Below, in pieces: positions 16,201-24,338 of a DNA stretch of 64,000 bases. This stretch comes from Nocardiopsis alba DSM 43377 (lineage in GTDB: Bacteria > Actinomycetota > Actinomycetes > Streptosporangiales > Streptosporangiaceae), in NCBI RefSeq assembly GCF_000341225.1, contig NZ_ANAC01000011.1, positions 372,001 through 436,000 on the forward strand. Reading direction: 5' to 3'. The notes under the pieces were generated by a model. The model did not search any database. It saw only the letters and a list, made by a program, of their open reading frames with translations, and was not told the origin of the DNA. A program made the translations under genes and the position numbers. Within the stretch, counting starts at the first letter, position 1. Each line of letters opens with the position of its first letter.

Positions 16201-16949
16201 TCGCCCACGCCGCCGAACGCAGGGTGGTCTTCGCCGACGCCGCGCGGGGCCCCACGCCGGTGGGAACCAGCCCGGAATGGTCGGGCAAGGAGTCCTCGGA
16301 CCGTCGCTACTCGCCCTTCACCATCAACCTCGAGCACGACAAGCCCTGGCACACGCTCACGGGGCGCCAGCACTTCTATCTGGACCACGACTGGATGCAC
16401 GAGTTCGGCGAGGCGTTGCCGGTGTACCGGCCGCCACTGGACGTGTCGTCGCTCTTCGGCGAGCCCCGGCTCGGGCCGACCGGACAACTGGAGGTGGTGG
16501 TGCGCTACCTCACCCCGCACTCCAAGTGGAGCATCCACTCCGAATACCAGGACAACCTGCTCATGCAGACCCTGTCCCGGGGCGGCCCCACCATCTGGAT
16601 GAGCGTGGCCGACGCCGAGGCCATCGAGGCCTCCGACAACGACTGGGTCGAGGCGGTCAACCGCAACGGTGTGGTGGCGGCCCGCCTGGTGGTCTCCCAC
16701 CGGATGCCGACCGGGACGGTCTACATGCACCACGCCCAGGAGCGCACCATCGACGTGCCCAAGACCGAGACCACGGGACGTCGCGGCGGCATCCACAACT
16801 CGCTCACCCGACTGCTCGTCAAACCCACCCACCTCATCGGCGGTTACGCGCAGCTCACCTACGCCTTCAACTACCTCGGGCCGACGGGGAACCAGCGCGA
16901 CGAGGTCACGGTCGTGCGCAAGCGCGTGACGGAGGTGCGGTACCGATGA
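13263..16949 (+). CDS. narG: respiratory nitrate reductase alpha subunit (molybdoenzyme)
   Basis: 1228 residues, the usual NarG length. It reduces nitrate to nitrite at a Mo-bis-MGD centre on the cytoplasmic side. The N-terminus has the unusual FS0 [4Fe-4S] ligands, HGVNCTGSCSW with H59, C63 and C67, and RGCPRG (about C103). The domains for Mo-cofactor binding follow (YDWYADLPVASP, GWMPSYPTFNRNP, SNLFGSSAKGDEY, and the C-terminal SKWSIHSEYQDN/THLIGGYAQL). The ATG has a GGAG 10 nt upstream. The stop overlaps narH by 4 bp. No Tat signal is present. Confidence 0.96.
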   Translation: MAEQGKSGGAGDALLRLGNYLTGSEPLDHDRAQVRHGGREGDVFYRDRWSHDRVVRSTHGVNCTGSCSWDVYVKDGIITWETQATDYPSVGPDRPEYEPRGCPRGAAFSWYTYSPTRVRYPYARGVLLEMYREARERLGDPVAAWEEITTDPAKRRRYQSARGKGGLVRTTWEEALEIAAASHVFTIKRYGPDRIAGFSPIPAMSMVSHGVGARFVNLLGGSMLSFYDWYADLPVASPQVFGDQTDVPESGDWWDAAYLVLWGSNVPVTRTPDAHWMAEARYRGQKVVVVSPDYNDAAKFADEWVAPHPGTDGALAMAMGHVILRERFVEKPTPRFLEYARAYTDLPFLVALEKRDGRLVPGKFLTAADLEGEEETANADWKPLFWAEGDEAPVAPNGTIGHRWGEDGEGRWNLDLEGRVPELTFYAAGAEAAEVALPRFDTPDGSAEVEIRGVPVRRVAGRLVTTVFDLLLARYGVSRPGLPGVWPAGYDDPDGACTPAWQETLTSVPADRAVRIAREFADTAEASGGRAMIVLGAGTNQWFHGENAYRSFLTLLLLTGCQGVNGGGWAHYVGQEKCRTATGWAAYASAMDWSRPPRFMAGTAYWYLHTDQWRYDTYKADALMSPLGPGRVRGRHTADLVAASARMGWMPSYPTFNRNPIQLGKEALERERDPAEYVADQLADGTLRFAAEDPDDPANWPRTLTLWRSNLFGSSAKGDEYFLKHLLGTHSNLQSEPAGPDHRPRDVTWREETPEGKLDLLVTLDFRMTSSTLLSDIVLPAATWYEKHDLSTTDMHPYVHAFNPAIDPPWETRTDFDIFHSLARVFSELAVDHLGEVTDLVAVPHQHDTEGELAQPHGVPPDWKEAGERPVPGRTMPGIVPVRRNYAAVAQKLAALGPLAEGKGLPVKGVSFTPDREIDWLRESNGAVRGGVADGRPSLDTDVKVCEMILALSGTSNGRLAAQGFERLAARTGTDMDELIAHAAERRVVFADAARGPTPVGTSPEWSGKESSDRRYSPFTINLEHDKPWHTLTGRQHFYLDHDWMHEFGEALPVYRPPLDVSSLFGEPRLGPTGQLEVVVRYLTPHSKWSIHSEYQDNLLMQTLSRGGPTIWMSVADAEAIEASDNDWVEAVNRNGVVAARLVVSHRMPTGTVYMHHAQERTIDVPKTETTGRRGGIHNSLTRLLVKPTHLIGGYAQLTYAFNYLGPTGNQRDEVTVVRKRVTEVRYR

Positions 16950-18712
16950 AGGACGCCGGAACGTCCCGTTCGACGGGGGAGAGGGACACCAGACCGATCG
17001 GCCGGGTGATGGCGCAGGTCGCCATGGTGATGAACCTCGACAAGTGCATCGGCTGCCACACCTGCTCGGTCACCTGCAAGCAGGCGTGGACCAACCGGAG
17101 CGGCGTCGAGTACGCCTGGTTCAACAATGTGGAGACCCGCCCGGGCCAGGGCTATCCCCGGACCTACCAGGACCAGGAACGCTGGAAGGGCGGCTGGGTC
17201 CGTCGGCCCGACGGGACACTGGTGCCGCGTTCGGGGGGACGGCTCAAACGGTTGGCCACGATCTTCGCCAACCCGGTGATGCCCTCCATCCAGGACTACT
17301 ACGAGCCCTGGACCTACGACTACGACACGTTGATCAACGCTCCGGCGGGCGACGACTTCCCGGTGGCCGAGCCCCGCTCGGCGCTCACCGGAAGACCGAT
17401 GAAGGTCGAGTGGAGCGCCAACTGGGACGACGATCTGGGCGGCGGCCCCGAACTGGCCTCTCAGGACCCGATCGTGCGCAGGCTCGGCGACAAGGTGCGG
17501 TTGTCCTTCGAGGACACCTTCATGTTCTACCTGCCGCGCATCTGCGAGCACTGCCTGAACCCGTCGTGTGTGGCCACCTGTCCGAGCGGGGCCCTCTACA
17601 AGCGGGTGGAGGACGGGATCGTCCTGGTCGACCAGGACCGTTGCCGGGGCTGGCGTATGTGCGTGACCGGCTGCCCGTACAAGAAGATCTACTTCAACCA
17701 CAAGACGGGCAAGGCCGAGAAGTGCACCTTCTGCTATCCGCGGGTGGAGGTGGGCATGCCGACCATCTGCTCCGAGACCTGTGTGGGACGCCTGCGCTAC
17801 CTGGGGGTGGTCCTCTACGACGCCGACCGGGTCGGTGAGGCCGCCTCCGTGGAGGACGAGAAGGACCTCTACGAGGCCCAACTGGGGGTCTTCCTCGATC
17901 CGGACGACCCGGCGGTCCGCGCCGCCGCCCGCCGCGACGGCATCCCGGATCGCTGGGTGGACTCCGCCGCCCGCTCACCGGTCTACGCGCTGGCCGAACG
18001 CTTCCGGGTGGCGCTGCCGCTGCACCCGGAGTACCGCACCATGCCGATGGTCTGGTACATTCCGCCGCTGTCCCCGGTGGTGGACACGCTCACCCGTACC
18101 GGTCACGACGGTGAGGACAAGGACAACCTCTTCGGGGCCATCGACACGTTGCGCATCCCCGTCGAGTACCTGGCCGAACTGTTCACGGCGGGGGACACCG
18201 GCCCGGTCGACCTGGTGCTGCGCAGGCTCGCCGCCATGCGCTCCTACATGCGCCGGATCAACCTGGGACAGGAACGCGACGAGTCGATCGCCTCCGACGT
18301 CGGCATGACCGGCGGGGAGATCGAGGACATGTACCGGTTGTTGGCCCTGGCCAAGTACGACGAGCGGTACGTCGTACCGACCGCCTACGGGGTGGACGAG
18401 GCCGACCGGGGGGTCATCGAGGAGGTCGGGTGCTCCCTGGACTTCGACGGCGGCCCCGGCATGGGAGGGATGGGCGGCGAGGTCCCCTTCGGGGAGGCCT
18501 CCGGACGTCCCGACGAGGCGTCGGTGGAGACCTTCCACGCGCTTCGCGAACGGCAGACCGCCGAGGGGCGATCGGGTACCGGTGGCCGCGTCAACCTGCT
18601 GAACTGGGACGGCAACGGCCGTCCCGACGGACTCTTCCCACCCCGCGAGGGTGGCGACACCGACGACGAACGGGGCGGGGATCCCGGCCCGCGTGAGGAG
18701 GGTCGGACATGA
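16946..18712 (+). CDS. narH: nitrate reductase beta subunit (Fe-S)
   Basis: 588 residues. It carries electrons from NarI to NarG through four Fe-S clusters. The Cys clusters are complete: C34-C37-C40-C44 (CIGCHTCSVTC), CEHCLNPSCVATC, CRGWRMCVTGC (the Trp marks the [3Fe-4S] site) and CTFC/CSETC. A perfect GGAGGTG sits before the ATG that overlaps narG. It is some 70-80 residues longer than E. coli NarH: after the conserved part comes a glycine- and acid-rich tail (GGPGMGGMGGE onward) of low complexity. Confidence 0.96.
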   Translation: MKDAGTSRSTGERDTRPIGRVMAQVAMVMNLDKCIGCHTCSVTCKQAWTNRSGVEYAWFNNVETRPGQGYPRTYQDQERWKGGWVRRPDGTLVPRSGGRLKRLATIFANPVMPSIQDYYEPWTYDYDTLINAPAGDDFPVAEPRSALTGRPMKVEWSANWDDDLGGGPELASQDPIVRRLGDKVRLSFEDTFMFYLPRICEHCLNPSCVATCPSGALYKRVEDGIVLVDQDRCRGWRMCVTGCPYKKIYFNHKTGKAEKCTFCYPRVEVGMPTICSETCVGRLRYLGVVLYDADRVGEAASVEDEKDLYEAQLGVFLDPDDPAVRAAARRDGIPDRWVDSAARSPVYALAERFRVALPLHPEYRTMPMVWYIPPLSPVVDTLTRTGHDGEDKDNLFGAIDTLRIPVEYLAELFTAGDTGPVDLVLRRLAAMRSYMRRINLGQERDESIASDVGMTGGEIEDMYRLLALAKYDERYVVPTAYGVDEADRGVIEEVGCSLDFDGGPGMGGMGGEVPFGEASGRPDEASVETFHALRERQTAEGRSGTGGRVNLLNWDGNGRPDGLFPPREGGDTDDERGGDPGPREEGRT

Positions 18713-19440
18713 GAACCACCACCGACGGCACGAACGACGACGGGACGCGTACCGGACCCGGCTGGCTCGGAGCCGCGAGGGCCGAACGCCGCGCGCACGC
18801 CCGCGCCGTCACCCACCAGGCCGCCTCGGTCCTGCTCGGCTACCCGGACCAGACCTTCTTCGAACAGCTGCCGCTCGTGGCGCGCGCCGTCGCGGAGCTG
18901 CCCCGGGGGTCGGCCCGTTCCGAACTGCTGGGGTTCTGCGAGCACGCCTCCACCACGCCGGAGCTCGAACTGTCCGCGCACTACGTGGACGTGTTCGACC
19001 TGCGTCGTCGCAGGGCGCTGCACATGACCTACTACACCGACGGGGACACCCGCCGCCGAGGTCACGCGTTGGCGGAGATCAAGCGGGTCTACTCGGAGGC
19101 GGGCTGGCGGGTCCACGCCCGTGAGCTGCCCGACCACCTGGCCGTGATGCTGGAGTTCGCCGCGCGGGGGGACGCCGACGCCGGTCAGGAACTGCTGGTC
19201 CTGCACCGGGCCGGTCTCGACCTGCTGTCCGAGGCCCTGCGCGAGCACGGCACCCCCTACGCGGGGGTGATCGAGGCGGTCCGGAGCACGCTCCCCTCGC
19301 CTCGCCCCGCCGACGAGGAACGCGCCCGCCGTCTGGCCTCCGAGGGGCCGCCCGCCGAGGACGTGGGGATGGAGCCCTACAGGGTGGTGCGCCCCCGGGA
19401 GCCGTTGCCGCTGACGGACGTGACCTGGAGGAACGCATGA
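18709..19440 (+). CDS. narJ: nitrate reductase molybdenum-cofactor assembly chaperone
   Basis: 243 residues of the NarJ/TorD chaperone family, which binds apo-NarG for Mo-cofactor insertion and is not part of the final enzyme. The signature region ELSAHYVDVFDLRRRRALHMTYYTDGDTRRRG is clear at about residues 88-117. A 4-bp overlap with narH and with narI on the other side shows translational coupling. A charged, probably disordered N-terminus precedes the helical domain. Confidence 0.93.
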   Translation: MRTTTDGTNDDGTRTGPGWLGAARAERRAHARAVTHQAASVLLGYPDQTFFEQLPLVARAVAELPRGSARSELLGFCEHASTTPELELSAHYVDVFDLRRRRALHMTYYTDGDTRRRGHALAEIKRVYSEAGWRVHARELPDHLAVMLEFAARGDADAGQELLVLHRAGLDLLSEALREHGTPYAGVIEAVRSTLPSPRPADEERARRLASEGPPAEDVGMEPYRVVRPREPLPLTDVTWRNA

Positions 19441-20189
19441 GCGGGTACGGTCCGGTCGACCTGCTGCTGTGGGGCGTTCTGCCCTACGTGGTGCTGGTGC
19501 TCGTGGTGGGCGGTCTGATCTGGCGCTACCGCTACGACCGGTTCGGCTGGACCACCCGCTCCTCGGAGCTGTACGAGTCACGGTTGCTGCGGATCGGCAG
19601 CCCGCTCTTCCACTTCGGTCTGTTGGTGGTCATCGTGGGCCACGTCGTGGGTCTGCTGATCCCGGACACCTGGACGCGCGCTCTGGGCGTCTCCGACACG
19701 CTCTACCACGTGAGCGCGCTCTCCCTGGGGCTGATCGCGGGGTTCTGCACGCTCGCCGGGATCGCCCTGCTCGTCTGGCGGAGGCGGACCACGGGTCCGG
19801 TCTTCAGCGTCACCACCCGCAACGACAAGCTCATGTACGTGGTCCTGGTCCTGGCGATCGTGACCGGTCTGGGCATGACCGTGTACTTCGCGGGGGTGGA
19901 GCTCGCGGGCGGACGCACCGGCGACTACCGGGAGACGGTGTCGCCGTGGTTCCGTTCGATCTGGATCCTGCGTCCCGACGTGGCCGCCATGGCCGCCTCC
20001 GACGCCCCGTACAAGCTGCACGCCCTGATGGGACTGGGGCTGTTCGCCCTGCTGCCCTTCACCCGGCTCGTCCACGCCTTCAGCGCGCCGGTCGGCTACC
20101 TGTTCCGCCCCTACGTCGTCTACCGCACCCGCGACCCGCAACCGGCCGCCGCGGGCCAGGCCCGACGGCCGGCCCGACGGGGCTGGTGA
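19437..20189 (+). CDS. narI: nitrate reductase gamma subunit (membrane cytochrome b)
   Basis: 250 residues with five membrane helices. It oxidises menaquinol and passes electrons to NarH through two b hemes. Heme-ligand His candidates are in FHFGLLVVIVGHVVG (H59, H69) and in the C-terminal YKLHALMGLGLF and RLVHAFSAPVGYL segments. The last gene of narGHJI; the next gene starts 53 bp on, behind its own ribosome site. Confidence 0.95.
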   Translation: MSGYGPVDLLLWGVLPYVVLVLVVGGLIWRYRYDRFGWTTRSSELYESRLLRIGSPLFHFGLLVVIVGHVVGLLIPDTWTRALGVSDTLYHVSALSLGLIAGFCTLAGIALLVWRRRTTGPVFSVTTRNDKLMYVVLVLAIVTGLGMTVYFAGVELAGGRTGDYRETVSPWFRSIWILRPDVAAMAASDAPYKLHALMGLGLFALLPFTRLVHAFSAPVGYLFRPYVVYRTRDPQPAAAGQARRPARRGW

Positions 20190-20242
20190 ACCGGCACGAG
20201 GGCGCCTCGGCCGGCCGAACGCACATCACCTATGGAGTATCC

Positions 20243-21181
20243 ATGGAGCTCTTCCCGGCGTTCCCGCTCGAAGAGTGGAACGAGACCAAGCAGACCGTCC
20301 ACCGCTTCGAGCAGATCGTGGGCAAGGTCCGCCTACAGCACAGCCCGCGACGCAACCACTGGTGGAACGTGCCCTTCCACCTGACCGGAAGCGGGATCAC
20401 CACCCGACCGATGGGGATGGTGGACGGCAACCCGATCTTCACCATCGACTTCGATTTCGTCCGCCACCTGTTGATCGCGAGCAACCTGGAAGGTGACACC
20501 GCCTCGTTCCCCCTCCAAGGGAACAGCGTCGCCTCGTTCTACCTGCGTCTGCAATCGGCGCTGGACTCGTTGGGGGTGGACGGCGGGATCCCGGTCGCGT
20601 TCCCGTTCGACCTGCCCGACGCCGACCGTCCCTTCGCTGAGGACCACGAGCACGCCGTCTACGTGCCCGAACACGCCACGCGGTACTGGCGGATCCTGAG
20701 CCGGGTCAATCTGATCCTGGAGGAGTTCGCGTCCGGTTTCTCCGGTAAGACCAGCCCCGTGCACCACTTCTGGCACACCTTCGACATCGCCGTCACCCGC
20801 TTCTCGGCGCACACCATCGTGCAGCCGGAGGAGGCGGGGGAGCTGGTGCGCGAGGCCTACTCGCGCGAGGTGGTGAGCTTCGGCTTCTGGTTCGGTGACG
20901 ACAACGTCCCCGAACCCTGCTTCTACGCCTACGCGGCGCCCGAGCCCGAGGGGCTCACCGAGGAACCGTTGAGCCCCTCGTTCGCGGAGTGGAGGCCCAG
21001 CGGGCACGGGCACCTGGCGCTGCTGCGCTACGCGGACGCGCGCGAGACCGAGGATCCGCGGGCCACCGTCCTGGAGTTCCTCCAGAGCGCCTACCTGGCG
21101 GGCGCCCGCAGACTCGGCTGGGACGTCGACGCCCTCGCCTGCCCGGGCGGGGTGACCGACCCCTATCTGGCCGGTCACTGA
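20243..21181 (+). CDS. DUF5996 family protein
   Basis: A 312-residue soluble protein with the hallmarks of DUF5996: the start MELFPAFPLEEWNETKQTVHRF, QIVGKVRL, NHWWNVPFHLTGSGITT, then DFDFVRHLL and, near the C-terminus, FGFWFGDDNVPEPCFYAY. No catalytic motif is recognised and the family has no known role. The ATG is preceded by GGAG at 5 nt. It follows narI by 53 bp and could be read from the nar operon, but a functional link is not established. Confidence 0.85.
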   Translation: MELFPAFPLEEWNETKQTVHRFEQIVGKVRLQHSPRRNHWWNVPFHLTGSGITTRPMGMVDGNPIFTIDFDFVRHLLIASNLEGDTASFPLQGNSVASFYLRLQSALDSLGVDGGIPVAFPFDLPDADRPFAEDHEHAVYVPEHATRYWRILSRVNLILEEFASGFSGKTSPVHHFWHTFDIAVTRFSAHTIVQPEEAGELVREAYSREVVSFGFWFGDDNVPEPCFYAYAAPEPEGLTEEPLSPSFAEWRPSGHGHLALLRYADARETEDPRATVLEFLQSAYLAGARRLGWDVDALACPGGVTDPYLAGH

Positions 21182-21192
21182 CCCGGACGGAC

Positions 21193-21218
21193 GGCCCCGG
21201 CGGGAGCGGGCCGGGGCC
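21193..21218 (+). terminator. terminator after the DUF5996 gene
   Basis: A perfect 9-bp stem GGCCCCGGC/GCCGGGGCC with an 8-nt loop, 11 nt after the stop codon; it probably ends the nar-DUF5996 transcription unit. Confidence 0.65.
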
Positions 21219-21277
21219 CGATGTGTGCGCGAGCGGGGGATATGGGAACGTTTCCTTTGCAGGACCTCGACGCGCAC

Positions 21278-21304
21278 ACTCCGTGCGTGTCGGACGCACG
21301 GAGT
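21278..21304. promoter_or_regulatory. 11-bp perfect inverted repeat before a GNAT gene
   Basis: ACTCCGTGCGT and ACGCACGGAGT flank a 5-nt spacer and end 12 nt before the ATG of the next gene, which has no good ribosome-binding site. It could be an operator or, if transcribed, a hairpin that controls translation. Confidence 0.45.
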
Positions 21305-21316
21305 TGGGGCACAGGC

Positions 21317-21604
21317 ATGGAACTGACCGTCGTCGACGCACCGGAACGGTCGCGGTTCGAGGTGAGCACGGACGGCCGAGTGATCGGCTTCTCCGCCTAC
21401 CACCTGATCGCCGAGGGGGTCCTGGCGCTTCCGCACGTGGAGGTGGAACCCGCCTTCGAGGGGCGCGGAGTGGCCGGCACGTTGATGCGCGAGTCCCTGG
21501 ACATGATCCGTGAGCGGAAGCTGAGGATCGTTCCGATCTGCCCCTTCGCCCAGTCCTTCATCGAGCGCAACCCGGAGTACGCGGATCTCGTCCACGAGGG
21601 GTGA
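21317..21604 (+). CDS. small GNAT-fold N-acetyltransferase (YjdJ/COG2388 type)
   Basis: 95 residues. The short acetyltransferase core is visible: VIGFSAYHLIAEGVLALPHVEVEPAFEGRGVAGTLM carries the acetyl-CoA pyrophosphate loop (EGRGVAGTL), and PICPFAQSFIERNPEYADLV matches the Cys-containing C-terminus of the YjdJ/GCN5-like minimal family. Such proteins lack the last strand of full GNATs; substrates are unknown. The ATG follows a strong inverted repeat and a poor ribosome site. Confidence 0.82.
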   Translation: MELTVVDAPERSRFEVSTDGRVIGFSAYHLIAEGVLALPHVEVEPAFEGRGVAGTLMRESLDMIRERKLRIVPICPFAQSFIERNPEYADLVHEG

Positions 21605-21626
21605 ACGGCCCGTTCGACAGGCCGTT
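21604..21626 (+). terminator. short hairpin after the small GNAT gene
   Basis: AACGGCC and GGCCGTT form a 7-bp stem over a 9-nt loop, starting at the stop codon. Confidence 0.4.
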
Positions 21627-21749
21627 ATGCCTCCGAAGCGGTAACGAAAGTGTGAACATCGGGCCGCTTTAGTGCCTTCGTCGGTGTTCTGTCCTTTCGT
21701 GTGGGCATGGGGTGGCGGTTCCCTTTTTCCTGTAAGGAGCCCCCACCTC

Positions 21750-23255
21750 GTGATACTCGCCGACGCAGCACCGACGATCGACGCTCGTCTCACCGAGATG
21801 ATCGGTACGTTCAACGACGACGTCCTCTGGGCGTGGATCCTCATCCCGCTCCTGGTCGGAGTGAGCCTCTACATCACCTTCCGGACCGGCTTCGTGCAGT
21901 TCCGGCTCTTCCCCGAGATGTTCCGGGTGCTGGGCAACAAGCCGGAGATCGCTCCCGACGGCAAGAAGGCCGTCTCCTCGTTGCAGGCCTTCTTCATCTC
22001 CGCCGCGGCGCGTCTGGGCACGGGGAACATCATCGGCGTCTCCGTCGCCATCTCCCTGGGCGGCCCCGGCGCCGTCTTCTGGATGTGGGTGATGGCGCTG
22101 GTGGTGTGCGCCGCCAGCTTCGTGGAGTCGACGCTCGCGCAGCTCTACAAGGTGCGGCACCCGGCCGGATACCGGGGCGGGCCCGCCTACTACATCGAAC
22201 GGGGACTGGGCAGCCGTTGGCTCGCCGTGGTCTTCGCGGTCATCCTCATCATGACCTTCCCGCTCGTCTTCAACGCGGTACAGAGCAACACCATCACCAA
22301 CACGGTCGCCAACTCCGTCGGTGAGCTCGGTGCCGGGACCGGCACGATCTTCTCGGTGGTCATCGGCGCCCTGCTCGTGCTGCTCACCGGACTGGTGATC
22401 TTCGGCGGCGTCCGCCGTATCGCCCACACCGCCCAGGCGCTCGTGCCCTTCTTCGCGGCCCTCTACGTCGTGATCGGTCTGATCATCATGGTCATGCACT
22501 GGCAGCTGGTGCCCGGCATGATCACGTCGATCGTCGCGAACGCCTTCGGACTGGGCGAGTTCGCCGCCGCGGCCCTGGGCGTGGTCATCATCCAGGGTGT
22601 GCGTCGAGGCATGTTCAGCAACGAGGCCGGTCTGGGCTCGGCGCCGAACGCGGCGGCCAGCGCCTCGGTGACCCACCCCGTCAAGCAGGGGCTGGTGCAG
22701 ACCCTCGGCGTCTACCTGGACACCATGGTGGTCTGTTCGGTGACGGCCTTCATCATCCTGCTCGGCTACCAGGGCAACCTGGACGGGACCTTCGAGGGCG
22801 ACATGACCCAGATGGCCCTGATGTCGATGCTGGGTCCGTGGGCGCTGCACCTGATGACGCTCATCATCTTCCTGGTGGCGTTCACCTCGGTGCTCGGCAA
22901 CTACTACTACGGCGAGTCCAACGTGGAGTACCTGAGCGGCAACGGCAACGTCCTCTTCGGGTACAAGGTGGTCTTCCTCGTCGCCACCTTCCTGGGCTCC
23001 CTGGGCTCGATCGACCTGGTCTGGACGCTCGCCGACACCACGATGGGCCTGATGGCGCTGGTCAACCTGATCGCGATCGCCCCGCTGACGGTGATCGCCT
23101 GCCGTCTGCTGAAGGACTACACCGTGCAGCGTCAGCAGGGCAAGGACCCGGTGTTCACCCGTGACCGGATGCCCGACATCCGCGGTGTGGAGTGCTGGGA
23201 GCCTCGGGAGGAGCCGGCGACCGAGGGCCGTGAGCCCGCGGGTCGGGATTCCTGA
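21750..23255 (+). CDS. alanine/glycine:sodium symporter (AGCS family)
   Basis: 501 residues, about 11 membrane helices, of the AGCS (AgcS/DagA) family that imports Ala or Gly with Na+. Diagnostic segments: TGFVQFRLFPEMFRVL, SSLQAFFISAAARLGTGNIIGVSVAISLGGPGAVFWMW, GGPAYYIERGLG, QGVRRGMFSNEAGLGSAPNAAASA and NYYYGESNVEYL. GTG was taken as start because an AAGGAG lies 10 nt before it and the longer frame has no site. It forms its own unit, closed by a strong terminator. Confidence 0.93.
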   Translation: MILADAAPTIDARLTEMIGTFNDDVLWAWILIPLLVGVSLYITFRTGFVQFRLFPEMFRVLGNKPEIAPDGKKAVSSLQAFFISAAARLGTGNIIGVSVAISLGGPGAVFWMWVMALVVCAASFVESTLAQLYKVRHPAGYRGGPAYYIERGLGSRWLAVVFAVILIMTFPLVFNAVQSNTITNTVANSVGELGAGTGTIFSVVIGALLVLLTGLVIFGGVRRIAHTAQALVPFFAALYVVIGLIIMVMHWQLVPGMITSIVANAFGLGEFAAAALGVVIIQGVRRGMFSNEAGLGSAPNAAASASVTHPVKQGLVQTLGVYLDTMVVCSVTAFIILLGYQGNLDGTFEGDMTQMALMSMLGPWALHLMTLIIFLVAFTSVLGNYYYGESNVEYLSGNGNVLFGYKVVFLVATFLGSLGSIDLVWTLADTTMGLMALVNLIAIAPLTVIACRLLKDYTVQRQQGKDPVFTRDRMPDIRGVECWEPREEPATEGREPAGRDS

Positions 23256-23271
23256 CCGATCGTCGTCGAGA

Positions 23272-23298
23272 GGGCGCGTCCGGGTTCCGGGCGCGCCC
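23272..23298 (+). terminator. terminator after the AGCS symporter gene
   Basis: A 12-bp stem with one G-T pair and a GTT loop, 16 nt after the stop codon. Confidence 0.75.
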
Positions 23299-23457
23299 CT
23301 TCGGTGATTCAGGGGCACTTGATTCACCCGAAAATACGCACAAACCCCTAACAGTGGGCGTTCTCGGGCATCCGTGTTCTTTCGGTCACCACGGATCACC
23401 GCTAGTGTGCTGGATCACAGTTGTGGCGGTTAAAGTTGTGCCTCGCAAGGGAGTCCG

Positions 23458-24057
23458 ATGTCCATCGTCTCAATCGAGCCGGCCACCGCCGAGCGGTGGA
23501 ACGACCTGGAGAACCTGTTCGGGCCGACCGGAGCATACGGGCACTGTTGGTGCACGTTCTTCCGGAGGAGGGCCAAGGACCACACGGCCAGCGTGTCCTG
23601 CGACCGTTCCCGGCGCGGCGTGGACAACAAGGAGGAGCTGCGCAGGCTCACCCTGGACGGTCGGGTGCCCGGCCTGATCGCCTATGACGAGGACGGGCCC
23701 TGCGGCTGGGTGTCCGTGGCCCCTCGGGAGGACTTCATCCGTCTGTCCCGGTCTCGGACCCTGCGCCCGGCGGACCCCGAGGAGCCGGGCGTATGGTCCC
23801 TCGTCTGCTTTTGGTTGCCGCCCAAGCGGCGCCGGCGTGGTCAGGGAAGCCGTCTCTTGGAGGGTGCCATCGAGTACGCGCGGGCCAACGGCGCCCGGGT
23901 CCTGGAGGCCTATCCCGTCGATACGGCGGGTGGGCGCGCCCCGAGCGCCGAGGTCTACACCGGGACGGTGGAGATGTTCCGTCGTGTCGGGTTCACCCTG
24001 GCCCAGCACCACTTGAGCGAACGGGTGGTGGCCCGTCTGGAGTTGAAGCCGGGTTGA
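23458..24057 (+). CDS. GNAT family N-acetyltransferase
   Basis: 199 residues. Conserved start of the family with GAYGHCWCTFFR, then GLIAYDEDGPCGWVSVAPRED, and the acetyl-CoA site FWLPPKRRRRGQGSRLLEGAIEYARANGA (about residues 118-147), ending in EMFRRVGFTLAQHH. The cysteine-rich N-terminus (CWCTFF) is typical of a large uncharacterised actinobacterial GNAT group. An AGGGAG precedes the ATG. The gene is alone, with its own promoter region. Confidence 0.85.
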   Translation: MSIVSIEPATAERWNDLENLFGPTGAYGHCWCTFFRRRAKDHTASVSCDRSRRGVDNKEELRRLTLDGRVPGLIAYDEDGPCGWVSVAPREDFIRLSRSRTLRPADPEEPGVWSLVCFWLPPKRRRRGQGSRLLEGAIEYARANGARVLEAYPVDTAGGRAPSAEVYTGTVEMFRRVGFTLAQHHLSERVVARLELKPG

Positions 24058-24199
24058 GGTGCGCCCCGGTGATACGGGGGTAGGGTATGTGGCGCCATGA
24101 GGGCGCCGGGGAGTGTCCAGGGCCTCCGAGGGTCGGATGACGGGTCATCCGTTCTCTCGGGGGCTTCTCCTGTTCCACCTGGGGTTTTGCCCTCTCTTG

Positions 24200-24216
24200 T
24201 TACCCCCTGGGGGTAA
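24200..24216. promoter_or_regulatory. CsoR-type copper operator, distal
   Basis: TTACCCCCTGGGGGTAA is a perfect 17-bp palindrome of the C-tract/G-tract type bound by the copper-sensing repressor CsoR, 139 bp before copZ. It probably acts with the second site. The csoR gene is not in the window. Confidence 0.6.
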
Positions 24217-24252
24217 TCTGGGGATCGGGCGTCGACGAGGCGTCGTCGACAT

Positions 24253-24283
24253 TTGACATACACATACCCCCTAGGGGTATATT
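24253..24283 (+). promoter_or_regulatory. cop promoter overlapped by a CsoR-type operator
   Basis: TTGACA and TATATT are 19 bp apart. ATACCCCCTAGGGGTAT (24264-24280) fills the spacer and runs into the -10 box, so a bound repressor would block polymerase directly; the long spacer also fits promoters of the metal-responsive kind. Confidence 0.75.
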
Positions 24284-24338
24284 GGGCCGTGTTGGAACGG
24301 GCCCGCGAAAGAGCGGGCGAGCACACCGGGAGGAATCC

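Noticed and set aside
13971..16832. A 953-codon antisense frame over narG
   Set aside because: Mirror of the strong codon bias of narG; no domain, no ribosome site, low-complexity composition.
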